DNA of 64,000 nucleotides from Selaginella tamariscina (taxonomy: Eukaryota > Streptophyta > Lycopodiopsida > Selaginellales > Selaginellaceae): assembly GCA_003024785.1 (NCBI GenBank), contig PUQB01000074.1, positions 62,001 through 126,000 of the forward strand, given 5' to 3'. Positions 39,501-52,217 of the stretch are shown here, piece after piece (positions within the stretch are counted from its first letter, which is position 1; every line of letters starts with the position of its first letter). The notes under the pieces are model-generated. The model was not told the DNA's origin. It was given only the letters and a program-made list of their open reading frames with translations, and made no database searches. A program made the position numbers and the translations under genes.

Positions 39501-40990
39501 AGTATCTCCAATTAAAATCCATTAAATATTCCTCACCTCTTGTAATATCGATGTTCTTGTTTTCAAACTCATTGTACACATCAAACAAATGCATTTGCAT
39601 ACATAAAACATATAAATACACACACATACATATATGTGTGTGTTTATATATGCATATATGTATGTATAAATATATGTATATATTATGTAGATATATATGT
39701 ATGTATATATGTGTACAATGTTATATAAACAACACATATTATTGGGACTTGGCAAAGCAAACTCTATTTTATTTTATGTATACTTTCTTATAAAGTTCAA
39801 TCCACCAAAGTACATAAGTTGATAAACGAAACCCACATGTAATGTTAAACTTCTTAACATCGTCAAGTTATTCATTTATATCTTTATAAAGTGATTATTT
39901 AGTGGTGTGTATAAAAATTAAATAATTACATAATATACTAAATTAATACTTATAAGACTAATTGTATGCTAGATTTGTACTACCATTATTTAATATAAGA
40001 ATATGACTTTTCTTTCTCCATGTATGTTTAACAAATTAAATAAACAAGATTATCAATCGGGCGTGGGTAACGTATCACTATACTCCACGTAACATCACAT
40101 ATAATATGATTTAAATTTTGAATTTATTTAAAATTAAGAATTATATAATATTTTTTATATAAATATATGCTATTTTACATATGTAAGATCTTATTGAATG
40201 TTAATATAGACATGAATAATCTAATATATCTTAAAGATATAATATAATTGGATAGTTTAAATTTTATTTTATTTTTACATTTAATACATTAATAATAAAA
40301 TACTTCTTCACACTTTGATTTTATTTATCTAATAATTACATAAAACTAAAGATTCTTAACATTGTGCAAATTAAATTAATTAATTATTATAATTATATAT
40401 TCATGTATTAAATTGTTTATTGGGAACTTTATAAAAGTTTTTGTTAAATATTTTATATCTAAATTTTAATTTGTTTAAACAGGATAATAATTTAGTTCAT
40501 TTGATTTAACAAGGTAAAGCATTTGATTTTTAAAAATGATTTCTATTTAAATCATAATTAATTAAGTTAACTATTTTACATGCTATAAATTAAAAAAGAC
40601 TTTAAGGTTAATACATTTCATTTATATACATGATTTTATATATATAATACTTTTTTAAAAATAAATTTAAAAAGACTTTCATGGTTAATGCATTTCATCT
40701 TATATAATTTCTTTTTAAATACATGTTTTTTTCCCTAGTTTTTAAGATTTATTAATTAATCAAATTTTAATTAAGGCCCAAGTTGCATTAGTGGGTGGTT
40801 ATTTCGCCCTAAAAATATCATATCATTAATAATAATTATCATTATGGTTTTACATGAGTGGTTAACTAAATTCAAAATTAATAGGTTTTTTTAAAATTAA
40901 TTAGGGTTTTTGGTTGCATGAGTATTATATTAAAAAAACAATGCATATTATTCTATATGTATTATATAACCATGTTTGTTATACAAAAGA
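38040..40990. repeat. Direct repeat pair of about 0.9 kb
   Basis: About 38,040-38,960 and 40,075-40,930 carry the same non-coding AT-rich text in the same order (for example GACATGAATAATCTAATAT, TTGTTTATTGGGAACTT, GCATTAGTGGGTGGTTATTT). Between them lies about 1.1 kb of microsatellite-rich DNA with a TA run at 39,464-39,498. No genes. Confidence 0.85.
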
Positions 40991-40999
40991 ATATAAACT

Positions 41000-41689
41000 A
41001 TGTTCATAGGCATGCACCATTTTCTATATAACTTTGATATGTTAAATTATGATCATGTTATTTTTGCTCAATGTGGTTTTATTATATACATTATTTTATT
41101 AATTGACGATGACTTTTTATGGTGTTATATTTTTTTAAATGGTTAATGATAATGATTTCATTAGATCCCTAATTATTATCATATTACAATTAAATAATAT
41201 CATGACTCTATTAGATTCACTAAAGTTTTCAATGTCATTTGATAAGAAATTATTTTTTAAACTTGTTAATATACATGTAATAAGGTTTATGAAAATGTTA
41301 AATGACACCATCACAAATATTTTAGAATATAATATATTTTCGTGTAATAATGATTGACATATCATTAATGACTGTTATATAACAAATTCTTAAATTTCTT
41401 TTCACACTATTAATAAGTGAGATTGAAATTCTGAGATTTTTAATTATTTTAATATTTTAAAGTTTAAATTGAAACAAACAACTTTAAATTAGATAATTAA
41501 ATTATAAAATGCAAAACGTTTAAATTTTGTACAGTTACATTTTTTAAAAAGTGTTGAGTCACTATTTCAATGCAATGTCATCGTAATGATAAATTACATA
41601 CTTTAAATGTAATGATTTAAATGTTTATTTTCAACCTTGAATTTATTAAATAATAATATAAACATAACATATTAAATATGTAATGTTTT
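41000..41689. other. AT-rich segment, present inverted at 47.9-48.3 kb
   Basis: Non-coding. The part around 41,080-41,400 (overlapping complementary ORFs of 72-76 residues without family character) reappears in reverse orientation at about 47,886-48,250. Confidence 0.7.
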
Positions 41690-43600
41690 TTAATATGTAT
41701 ATATATATTAATATATATATATATATATGCTATTTTACATGTGGAGGCACATTTGATAAAGTATTGGTTATCTTAGAGACGTGAATTATATATTAAAGAT
41801 ATAAGATAATTAGATAATTTAAATCATATTTTATTTTAAGTTTTTTTTTTAATAAATGATATATAAATAACAATATTACTTCACACTTGATAATTGGTTT
41901 GTTTTTGTCATTTTTTATTCATAACATTTTATAAACCTTAATGTTTATTTATATATAAGGTTTATATCATTATATGTTTATTATCATTTTATAACATTTT
42001 TATATCATTAATTACCTTTTATTTAAATTAAAGATTTTTTTAACAAATGATATATAAATAACAATATTATTTCAAACTTGATAATTGGTTTGCTTTTGTT
42101 ATTTTTTATTCATAAACATTCTATAAACCTTAATTTTATTTTTAGGTTTATATCGTTATATGTTTATTATCATTCATATATCATTAATATACCTAATTAT
42201 TAAAGATTGTGCAAAATAATTAATAAATAATAATATATTATAGTTAAATATTTGAATGTTTTCGAGACTTTATTAAAGATGTAGTTGAAATAATAAAAAA
42301 TGTACTAATATTTAAAAATTTAATATGTTTAGAGAGGATTAATAATTAGAGTTCACTTGATTCAACTAGGGAAAATTATTAATATTAAAAATGATTTTGC
42401 TAATTATGATTTAAAGTATAATTAATATTTAGTCACTAATAATTAATTATAAGAAGGTAATTTAAAAAAATATTATGTTCCAAAATTTAATTAAATATAA
42501 AAAACATTGTTATGCACTTAAAAGAGCATTTAGTTTGATAACAAAATTTAAAATGTTATTAATAAATTAAATATTAATTATTTATAAACTATGCTAATTA
42601 AAGTTATAACAAATGGTTAGTCTAATAAACATATAACATATCGAATGTGATTTTATTATATGATACATTTTTTAATTTAAATTATATTATTATTCTTATA
42701 TGTATAAGATAATGTCATACCACACTGCTTACAAAGAATATCACATCTCTTTAATTAAATAATTTATTAAAAAAGAAAAGTATTATATTATAATAACATT
42801 TCCTAAAAAAAAATAAATTAATTAATCTTAAGCATTTTATTAACGACTGACATGGATTTATCTCTTACCTTTTTATATTAAAACTAAAGAAATTTTGATA
42901 GAAGTATAATTTGCCTATTCTTTTATAATAATAACCTTTCTTTTATCCTTTCTTATAAGAATATGATTTAATTAAATAATTTAAGTTTTATTTTAATATA
43001 AATTTTCATTCATCATACATTTATCATATATCTTATATTTATAAAGTATAATTTATATTTATAAAATGTTACTCCATTTTACACTTTATTTAGGTTTTAA
43101 TTATATATTGTATATATGTGTCATGAATTTATTGTAACATGTTAAAGTTATTTACCAAATTTATTGTAATAAAAACTTTCATCATAAATAAAAAAACCTA
43201 TATAATTCAAATGTATTAAATGTTTTTACTTTCGATATAATCTATTTTATTTTTTAAACATTTTAAATAAAAATTAATAAATACTTATAAATTCTTATGT
43301 GTAAAAGACTTTTATAATGATAATGTAAAATTAAGTGATTTTTTAAATCTTTATCACTAATCTGTATAAATTGCACATTTAAAAATAATATGTAACTAAT
43401 TCATATACTTTGTTACAGGACTATGAAGTCTGACGTATTCAGCCATTTATTTATATATTAAAAATAATATTTTTATAATATCATACTTCTGTACATTAGA
43501 ACAAGATGATAAGAATGTCTATACATTTGGTAATAATAATCTTTTATATACATATGCACTAAAGATGTATTAAAGATGCTCTCCCTCTTGTGTGATAATA
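41690..43600. repeat. Left copy of a 2-kb direct repeat
   Basis: Non-coding AT-rich block matching 48,690-50,825. It ends with the shared words CTGACGTATTCAGCC, ATACTTCTGTACATTAG and GATGCTCTCCCTCTTGTG immediately before the truncated MDH copy. It also contains a short internal repeat (41,860-41,940 against 42,045-42,120). Confidence 0.88.
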
Positions 43601-43601
43601 A

Positions 43602-43889
43602 ACCACTCGTCAACCCAGTACCCGGATGTTAACCATGCTGTGATTGTTACCGAGAAAGGAGAGAAACCCGTCCGTGAAGTGGTTAACGACGATGAATGGT
43701 AGCGTGTGTGCACAATATCCATATATATTAAGTAATATATCATTACTAATTACTGTATTTAAATGGAGCATTTATCACCACTGTTCAGCAACGTGGTGCG
43801 GCCATTATCAAGGCAAGGAAGCTCTCTAGTGCACTATCTGCAGCAAGTTCTGCATGCGATCACATTCGTGACTGGGTTCTTGAAACTCC

Positions 43890-43944
<55 letters not shown>

Positions 43945-44359
43945 GATGGGAGGTCACGTTATATGTATATTCACCACTATAACTATGTAGGGAACATGGG
44001 TGTCAATGGGAGTGCTTTTGACGGTTCATATAACGTTCCTAAAGGAGTCATTTACTCTTTCCCTGTCACTTGCTCTGGTGGAAAATGGTCGATTGTCCAA
44101 GGTACATATGCGTGTGTGTATATATACATGTATGCATAACTTTGAGTAAAATTTAAACTTTATGCCGCTCTGTGTGTGTGTGTGTGTGTAGGGTGTGTAT
44201 ATATTATATATATACACATACATGTATGTGTATCCAACCCTATGTGTGAGTAGCCAATATGTACCTCATATCAAACTCTCGTGTTGGTTCTATATATTTT
44301 ATTGATGTTTATGCTAATTAATAGGTTTACCGATTGATGAGCTGTCGAGAGCCAAGCTA
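43602..44359 (+). pseudogene. Truncated MDH copy (exons 5-8, with introns)
   Basis: Almost the same as MDH positions 35,314 to 36,047, including the introns, so it arose by DNA duplication and not by retrotransposition. It starts inside exon 5 ([10 protein letters not shown] region) at a junction around the short shared word GTGATAAT. It keeps exon 6 ([11 protein letters not shown]) and exon 7 ([15 protein letters not shown], with one base lost near 44,019). It breaks off inside exon 8 after the codons for DELSRAKL. No start, no NAD-binding half and no C-terminus, so no enzyme. Confidence 0.95.
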
Positions 44360-44591
44360 TAATTTAATGATATTAAAATAATAAAGTAATAAGAATAATA
44401 ACGTTATTAAGTATTAAAATAATTTTCGCTCGTTCTAAATGCATTATTATAGACTATATCAATATCATAATGGATATATACATGTGTGTTATTTGGTTAT
44501 CTTCTTTCATTGTGTTTTTGACTCAAGTGTAAGTGTATGTGTATGTGTATGTGTGTGTGTGGAGGGGGGCACACACACACACACACACTTA

Positions 44592-46050
44592 TCATCCTTG
44601 TTCATATATATTTGCTGACATGACGTAACTCGAGGCCTGTATAGGATTCATTCTGATAACACGCTCCACAGTAACACACCCGCGTTTATACTTGTGACTC
44701 CTACAGGCAGCCAAGAAGCATCTCCAATCAAGTGAATCGGGAACAAAGGGCATATTCTCAATGAGATCCTCAGCATATTCCAGGTGACCAGTCCTCCCAA
44801 AGAGATCAAGCATGCAACTATAGTGCTGCTTACCATGCCTGAGATTGTAGTCTGTGACCATAGACACGAAGCAATCCATACCGACGTCGGTCTCACCACC
44901 GTGACTACACGCCACCAGGGCCGACAGGAAACACGTTTCGTCCGGCAGCTCGGTAAGTCTTAGATTGTAGAACATGTCTATAGCTCCTGAGAGTTACCAT
45001 GCCACGCCTTTACCGCTATCATCCAGGTCCATGTAACAACATCTCTCTCCGGCATATTCTCGAAGATACTAAAACACAGGCTTAGGTTCCCACTGTGCAT
45101 AACATATCAATAAACCCGTCCAGGATACCACACATCTCTCCGGGATTAAGCTAAACATGTTTAACGTCTCATTAATATACCCATTCTGGGCATATGCAGT
45201 TAACAGCACATTCCAGCTCCCAGGATTACGCTCTGGCATCTCATCGAACAGCTTCTTAGCGTCCTCTAACTGGTTATCTCCTACATACGCACTTACCATA
45301 GCACTACAGGTAATTAAGTTTCTTTCCGGCATTCTATTATATAGCTATAGATTTAATGCAATGCCTTCTTGGGCATATGCAGTAATCATCGCAGTCGTCG
45401 AGATAACGTTCTGTACAGGCATATTCTGGAAGATATGCTCGGCTTCGGAGAATAACAAGCTCCTGGTACATGAAGTAAGCATGGAGTTCCAGGAAACTAA
45501 GTTACCACAGGCATGGAAATGTATACGTTTCTAGCTTTTGGTTATGCCCATACTGGGCATATCCGGAGAGAAGTGTATTTCTCGAGACTATGTCATGCTC
45601 CGGCATTGAATCGTAGAAGGACTTCGCTTGGGAGATCTCTCCAGTTGATATGTAAGCTGATAACATAGAGTTTAGTGATACCATGTTTCTCTCTGGCATT
45701 CTTTTATATATAACCTTTGCCTCGTGCAGATGCCCGGTCCAGGCATAGCAGTGAGCATAGCACTCCAAGAGACTATATTACGGTACTGCATTTGGTCGAA
45801 CAGGCTCTTGTCGTTGGAGATGACCACTCTGTGCATACACATTGAGCGTGGTCGTGGAGGAAACCATGTCCCATTCCGGCATTGTATCTATAAGAAGTCT
45901 TGCGGACTGCAGATGCCCTTCTTGGCATATGCATCCAGGAGGTAGTTCCATGAGTCCACGTGTCGACAAGGCATCCTATCGAATGCAGCTTTTGCCTCGT
46001 TGATCTCCGTTAAGTATGTGCCTGTATAGAATCCCATCGTGTGGGATTAT
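44592..46050 (-). pseudogene. PLS-class pentatricopeptide repeat protein, frameshifted
   Basis: PPR proteins bind organellar RNA. From about 46,050 downward there are successive PPR motifs with phrases such as AFDRMPCRHVDSWN, LLIDTMPEWDMVSS, MPERNMVSLNSMLSAY, MPERNLITCSAMVSAY, LFDEMPERNPGSWNVLLTAY and IPERCVVSWTGLL. An E-type C-terminus follows (YSCMLDLFGRTGHLEYAEDL, ENMPFVPDSLDWRCFLAACR, NASSYVM-like) ending at 44,592. No DYW domain. At least four frame changes split it. No introns are evident, as usual for PPR genes. It sits between the truncated MDH copy and ML copy 2 and was not seen next to copy 1. Confidence 0.85.
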
Positions 46051-46252
46051 GGGATTCTGGAGAGTCATCTAGGCTTACAAACTTCAACTGCAAGGTATAT
46101 ATATAGAAGTATATTCTTAGAATTAGAGATTTAACATATATGTGTATTTAATGTATTATATATAATAATTAATTAATTATAAATATTAATGGGCTTTATT
46201 AAAATACGTAAACTATCTTTAAATTTAGGGTTATCCTAATTTGCGATACCTA

Positions 46253-46940
46253 ATGGCGAAGTTTGTACAGACTTTGTTCTGCGTTTTACTCTTCCTGTGT
46301 ACAGTTTCTGCAAGCTCATGGTCATCATGCAGTAAGTTTATTTATTTATTTATTTTAAAATAAATTAATTAATTAATTTTTTTATATTTTTTAATTTCAG
46401 GTTCTCATCCCTATAAAGTCAAGGTGGAATGCAAAAGTCATTCCAGATCCTGCCGTCAGTGGAAACGATGTAGAGTTTCAGATTGCTGCTTCTACAGGTA
46501 ACAATTATAATCTTATATAAATTTCTTATATCATATTTGTAGAAAATAGCTTTTTATAATTATCTTATTATAATTGTGAACTATAAGAACGTTGTTTTTA
46601 ACAATGTTATACGTAGATGCTTCTATTTCATCTGGCAAGCTGGATATCTCCGTATACCTACCGTATATCCCCTTCCCTATACACACAGAAGAACACGAGC
46701 TATGTGACAAGACAAGCTGCCCTGTGCAACCAGGAGACTTTCTTATCAAGAGCTCTCAAAACTTACCTGGAGTTACACCTGCAGTAAGTACACACACTGT
46801 GTATGTGCGTGTGTGTATAAGACATTAATATTTTGCAGGGATCATACAAAGTGAGAATGGACCTTTACGATTCAAAGCGCAGAACTCTCACTTGCGCTTA
46901 TGTCAACTTTAAGATTGTACCTCCTGTTTCAGATCAGTAA
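46253..46940 (+). pseudogene. ML-domain lipid-recognition protein, copy 2
   Basis: Has what copy 1 lacks: exon 1 (46,253-46,331) encoding a signal peptide, MAKFVQTLFCVLLFLC. Exon 2 (46,402-46,497) is damaged by an extra C near 46,411 and loss of two bases near 46,430, which together shift the frame. Exon 3 (46,617-46,782) is in frame with ISSGKLDISV, HELCDKTSCPVQPGDF and NLPGVTPA. Exon 4 (46,839-46,940) gives GSYKVRMDLYD and ends PPVSDQ. The family's conserved cysteines are mostly visible. Plant relatives bind phospholipids or sterols and are secreted or vacuolar. Inverted counterpart of 37,194-37,864. Confidence 0.85.
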
Positions 46941-47065
46941 AAGGCACATTTTCTTCACATCTTCTTGTGTGTGTGTGTGTGCGTGTGTGAGAGAGAGAGA
47001 GTTACCAATAATATTAAGTTATTTTATTTATTTCTTATATATATATATAGTATAAACCTTCACTT

Positions 47066-47508
47066 TCAAGGCAGTGAAAGGGCACCAGCGAGCGAATTAG
47101 CAGCGGTGAGCAGGTTTATAAGTACGACGAAAAGAGTGCCGATTGGCTGCCCAAGTGTTGCTGCAACTGCGAGTAAGGATGCCAAGAGTGCGACCACTGA
47201 TATAAATTCCAGCAGATTCAACAGGAGATTAGTGAATCCAACTCTCAGTGCATCGCCAACTTGTGCTGCAACAATGTAATACTCAAATATACATTAATAT
47301 ATAATTATTAATAATAATGAGATATTGTATTGATTATGTTTTACTCACATAATCCCAACACGACGGACTTAAGCGAGATGGCCGTAGTATTCACAAGCTG
47401 AATGGCAGATTGAGCCGCTAGAACTTGAGTCGAGCTATTACCCTGGTTTAAAACTGCCTGGAGAGCTTTTATACTGGCGTCAAATGGTCCTGTTCAAACA
47501 AACAATAC

Positions 47509-47541
<33 letters not shown>

Positions 47542-47658
47542 GAGAGAGAGAGAGAGAGAGAGAGAGAACACACGCAAGATACTCTATACCAGCAGTCACA
47601 GGAGAGAACACAAAAAGAATAAAACAAGGGCTGCAAAAACAAGCTTGAAAGTCATCAT
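47066..47658 (-). pseudogene. Small secreted protein X, copy 2
   Basis: Inverted duplicate of 36,488-37,074 with the same three-exon structure. Exon 1 has two extra T bases within the signal peptide codons (near 47,613), which brings an early stop. Exon 3 carries an in-frame 3-base deletion and substitutions such as SLAGALSLP for SLFAALSLP. Unless the T run is a sequencing artefact, this copy cannot make the protein. Confidence 0.75.
47514..47575. repeat. TA then GA microsatellite in X copy 2 intron 1
   Basis: Complementary counterpart of the CT/TA run at 36,569-36,624. Confidence 0.9.
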
Positions 47659-47659
47659 T

Positions 47660-48689
47660 TTTACTTAGTTGTTGCTTGTGGACTGAGGTTTCTCAGATTT
47701 AATAGCGCCTTAAAAAGCAGATGTCACGGCCAAATTTCAAACTTTGATAGCCAAGTGTGTGTGTATAAATCCCATTTGACTATGTGTAACAAATTAGATA
47801 AACAAGATTATCAAATCTGGGGTGCGTATACGTTAGCGCACTATAGAATCATATACTAACTACTTCACGTAACATCACATATTGTATATTTCAAGAATTA
47901 AAATTGTTTGCTTTAATTAAAATTTTAAAATTTAAAAGATAATTAAAAATTCAGAACTTCATTGTTCACAATAGTTATTAATGATATGCCAATCATTATT
48001 ACACAAGAATAAAAATTTATAAATATTTGTTACAATTTCATTTGACATTTTCATAAAACTTATTACATGTAATTTAACAAGTATAAAAATTAATCTCTTG
48101 TCAATAATAATATTCATGCAAATGTCAATTTTACTTCTTAATTATTATTAAATTTAACTAATTAATATCATGACAGTACTATTCAGAAAGACAATCGTTA
48201 TTATTATTACACCAACCTTATAAAATACTCATTATTAGAAACATATATCATTAATGAATAAAATAATGTATATAACAACATTACATTTGAGCAAAAATAA
48301 TAAGATTAAATTAAAGGAATATTAAAAACCAAGGACAACTTAAGGAATATTAAAAACCAAGGAAATGTATTTAATTTATATATATATATAAATCATGTAT
48401 ATAGATGAAATGCATTAACCATAAAAAGTCTTTTTAAATATGTATTTTAAAAAAAATTATATATATAAATCATGTGTATAGTTGAAATATATTAACCTTA
48501 AAAGTCTTTTTCAATTTATATCCTTTAAAGTCATAATAGTTAAGCTAATTAATTTGATTAAGGGAGGGGATAAACTAGCCTTTTTACGATCGATTAAATT
48601 GTAATTAGTAAAATCATTTTTAAAAATCAAATGTTTTATCTGTTGAATTGTAATTGTAATCTGTTTAAACAAATTAAATTTAGATATAA
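47660..48689. repeat. Duplication-zone flank, copy D, plus inverted copy of about 40.5-41.4 kb
   Basis: 47,660-47,885 repeats flank copy B in the same orientation (GACTGAGGTTTCTCAG, TTAATAGCGCCTTAAAAAG, CTTTGATAGCCAAG). From 47,886 the text becomes the reverse complement of about 41,400 down to 40,560, for example the duplicated ATGAAATGCATTAACC and ATTAACCTTAAAAGTC words near 48,407-48,505. No genes. Confidence 0.8.
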
Positions 48690-50825
48690 TATACTTAATG
48701 TTTTTTAATAAATGTATGTATGTACACATATGTTATTTACATCTATAGGCACACTTCATATATCATTGATTATCATAGAGACAAGAATTATATATTAAAG
48801 ATATAAGATAATTATATAGTTTAAATTTTGTCTTATTTAATGTTTTTAAAAATGATATATAAATAACAATATTACTTCACACTTGAATTGATTTGCTTTG
48901 TCATTTTTATTCATATAAGATGTTATACATTCTAACTTTAATGTTTATTTATATAACTAATTATTCTAAATTAGAGGAGACTTTTATATTTGAAAGTAAT
49001 AATAAAATGTATTAATATCTAAAATTTAATATGTTTAAAGAGAATTAATAATTAAAGTTCACTCGATTCAACTAAGGAAAATTATTAATATATAAAAATG
49101 ATTTTGTTAATTATGATTTCAAATATAATAATATTTAATCACTAATAATTATTTAAGAAGGTAATTTCAAAGAATTATGTTCAAAATTTAATTAAGTTCA
49201 AAAACATTATTATGCACTTAAAAAAGCAATTTGGTTTGATAACAAAAATTAAAATGTAATGTCTATAAGCTTTAATAAAATTAAATATAATCATTTATAA
49301 ATTATATTAATTAATATAACAATGGTTAATCCTATTTCAAATGTGATTTTATTATATGGCATAATTTTATAATTTAAATTACGTATTATTTACTTATAAT
49401 TATAAATAATATACATGCACATGAACACACGATATTACTTGTAAGAATATTATATTCTTTATTTAAATAATTTTTCTGCAACTTCCCTTAATTTATTGGC
49501 GTTTATTAAAAAGAAAAGATATTATTATTAATAATAATTTTTTTTAAAATAATTACTCTTAAACATCTTATTAATGACTAATATAGTTTTATTTTTACTT
49601 TTAGAATTATACTTATATAAAACAAAATTTTTTTTATAAAAGTATTTTTTTATTTCAATCCTATAATGGATTTGCCTATATTTTTTATAATAATAACACT
49701 TTTTTTTTATCCTTTCTTTCTAAGAATATGATTTAATTAAATAATTTAAATATAATCTTAATCTAAATTTTCATTTATTATACATTTCATATATTTTTAT
49801 TTATAAAGTATAATTTATATTTATAAAAATGTTACTTCATTTTTTACACTTTCTTTAAGTTTTAATTATATCTTGTATATATTGCTCATGAATTTTATTG
49901 TAACATGATTAAAGTTGTTTATTAAATTTATATATAAAGCATTTATTATTCAAAATAGAATTAAAAACTTCCATCCAAAAGAAAAACCTATACTTAAACA
50001 ATAATTCAAAGATTAAATTGTATTAGTATTCATTTTATTTTTTAAACATTTCAAATAAAAATTAATAAATAATTCTTATGTGTAAAAGACTTTTATAATG
50101 ATAATGTAAAATTAAGTGATTTTTTAAATCTTTATCACTAATATAATAAATTGCACATTTAAAATAATATGTAATTAATTCATTGTTCACTTCTCCTAAT
50201 CACATAATATATATATTGAATGAAAATTTGTGTGTATTATAATAATATTTCTCATACTAATATGCTTTTGAAAGTCTAATACATAAGCTTCTTAAATGTT
50301 TTCATGAATTTTTTTATTTTATTTTAATGTCTCCTCATAAAAATGTTTAAGTAAATATAAATTGAGGTTATTACTCTTTACTTCAAACATATTTCACATT
50401 TTATTTTATAACGATATATCCAAGTTACATCTTATTATATTTACTTCTCAAAACTTTGAGGTTCGTTATTTATTTCTAAAGTAATAATAATATCGTTAAT
50501 AATATAATCACTAATGAAATTATAAATTTCTAATAGAAAAAGTTATAGATTTTAATTATGATTATTGATTCTAATATATATTTAAAGGCAGATTATATTA
50601 ATCAAATTCATATACTTTGTTATAGGACTATGATGCCCTAACAAGTCTGACGTATTCAGCCATTTATTTATATATTAAAAATAATATTTTTAATAATATC
50701 ATACTTCTGTACATTAGAACAGTAGAGATTGATAAGAATGTTTTTTGTTATACATTTGGTAATAATAATCTTTTATACATATACACTAAGATGTATTAAA
50801 GATGCTCTCCCTCTTGTGTTTCAGT
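48690..50825. repeat. Right copy of the 2-kb direct repeat
   Basis: Matches 41,690-43,600 over its length. It contains about 420 bp (roughly 50,182-50,600) missing from the left copy; the missing stretch is bounded by AATTCAT on both sides, so the left copy probably lost it. It ends with GATGCTCTCCCTCTTGTG, after which the two copies diverge (MDH fragment on the left, unrelated DNA here). Confidence 0.85.
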
Positions 50826-51248
50826 ATAACCAGTTTATAATTTATAAAATGTCCATATGTAAATTTATTTAAATATATAGTGTATTTGTATATACATATA
50901 CTTACACACAGAGAAAAATACTATGATATCACATATATGTGTGGTCAGATAAGTTACATGATTTATACAAAACCTGTTTTATTGTTTGTATAGTAAATAT
51001 TCAAGTATATACAAGTGTATTGTCTATGAATAGATTAGCTAATTAATACATATATTTATATGTTAATTATGCACATATACACATATTATATTATAAGTAA
51101 TTAAGACATGTTATTACAAGATTAAAATGCTTATATATTTAAATATTTTTATATCGATTTCATCGGATAAAATACAATATCCATTACATAATAATAAAAT
51201 GTTATTATTATTACATGACAATTCTAGATATTATTATATGGCTTACCA

Positions 51249-51300
51249 TGTTTTAAAACTGCCTGGAGAGTCGTCAAATGGTGTCGTTCAAACGAACTGG
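51249..51300 (-). pseudogene. Scrap of X exon 2, third copy
   Basis: The words GTTTTAAAACTGCCTGGAGAG, GTCGTCAAATGGT and GTTCAAAC correspond to the 5' part of X exon 2 and its acceptor as seen at 47,447-47,510, with about 11 bp lost in the middle. It is followed by GA and TA/GA microsatellites as in the X intron. Confidence 0.65.
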
Positions 51301-51373
51301 AGAGAGAGAGAGAGTTCTTTAGAGATAATTATTAAACCAATCACACGAGCGCACACACACACACACAGTATGT

Positions 51374-51439
<66 letters not shown>

Positions 51440-52172
51440 AAATAGTAAATATTTAAATACATTTCAGTACAAAAACTATAGAAATTAAACGATTAAATAT
51501 TTAAATAAATGTCTCCATACCTTCAGTACAAAACCTTGCCATATGTTTTTCTTTTCAACGTAGTTTAATAATGCAATTTCCTACATTACATCACTGTTCA
51601 AACCTTAAGTTGGAAAGTTCTATACCATAGAAGTTGTCACGGTAATTTTGTGAAATATACATTGCTATTAACTTATTTACTAACGTGAAATTACTATCTA
51701 GATATATATGTGTGTGCGTGTGTGTGTATAAATGCTTGTTCGTATTACTGTCGTTGCAATATAAGCTTTTAACAATATTTTACTGTATTTTTGCAGTCTC
51801 TGTGCTGGGCTGTATTGTGTGTGTGCGTGCGGCCGTGTGTGGGGACCATAATTATTGTGTTCACACATGTATATATGTACGTAGCTATCATGTTTCAAAC
51901 ATGCAAGATTTCATGTATTTATTTATTTAGTACATACTTTAAACCTTAGTAACAGGTGAGTTTAACTAATGATATCAGTAATTAAACATTTTTTAATACA
52001 TGCACAATATATGTATGTTTTTACATAGTACCACAAGACTTTCACTAGTACCACGGTGACTATGACCACTGTACCCCGGTTACTGTACCAATCTCAGGCA
52101 ATCTGAACATATAGTAGTACGTTCATCTTATGACCACGCATGAGGGTTTCCATCTGAGCTGGCCAAATGTAG

Positions 52173-52217
<45 letters not shown>

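Noticed and set aside
41135-41365. Overlapping ORFs of 72-76 residues on both strands
   Set aside because: AT-rich, composed of I/N/L/F, and mirror-image frames of the same DNA; no motif, and the inverted copy at 47.9-48.3 kb does not keep them.
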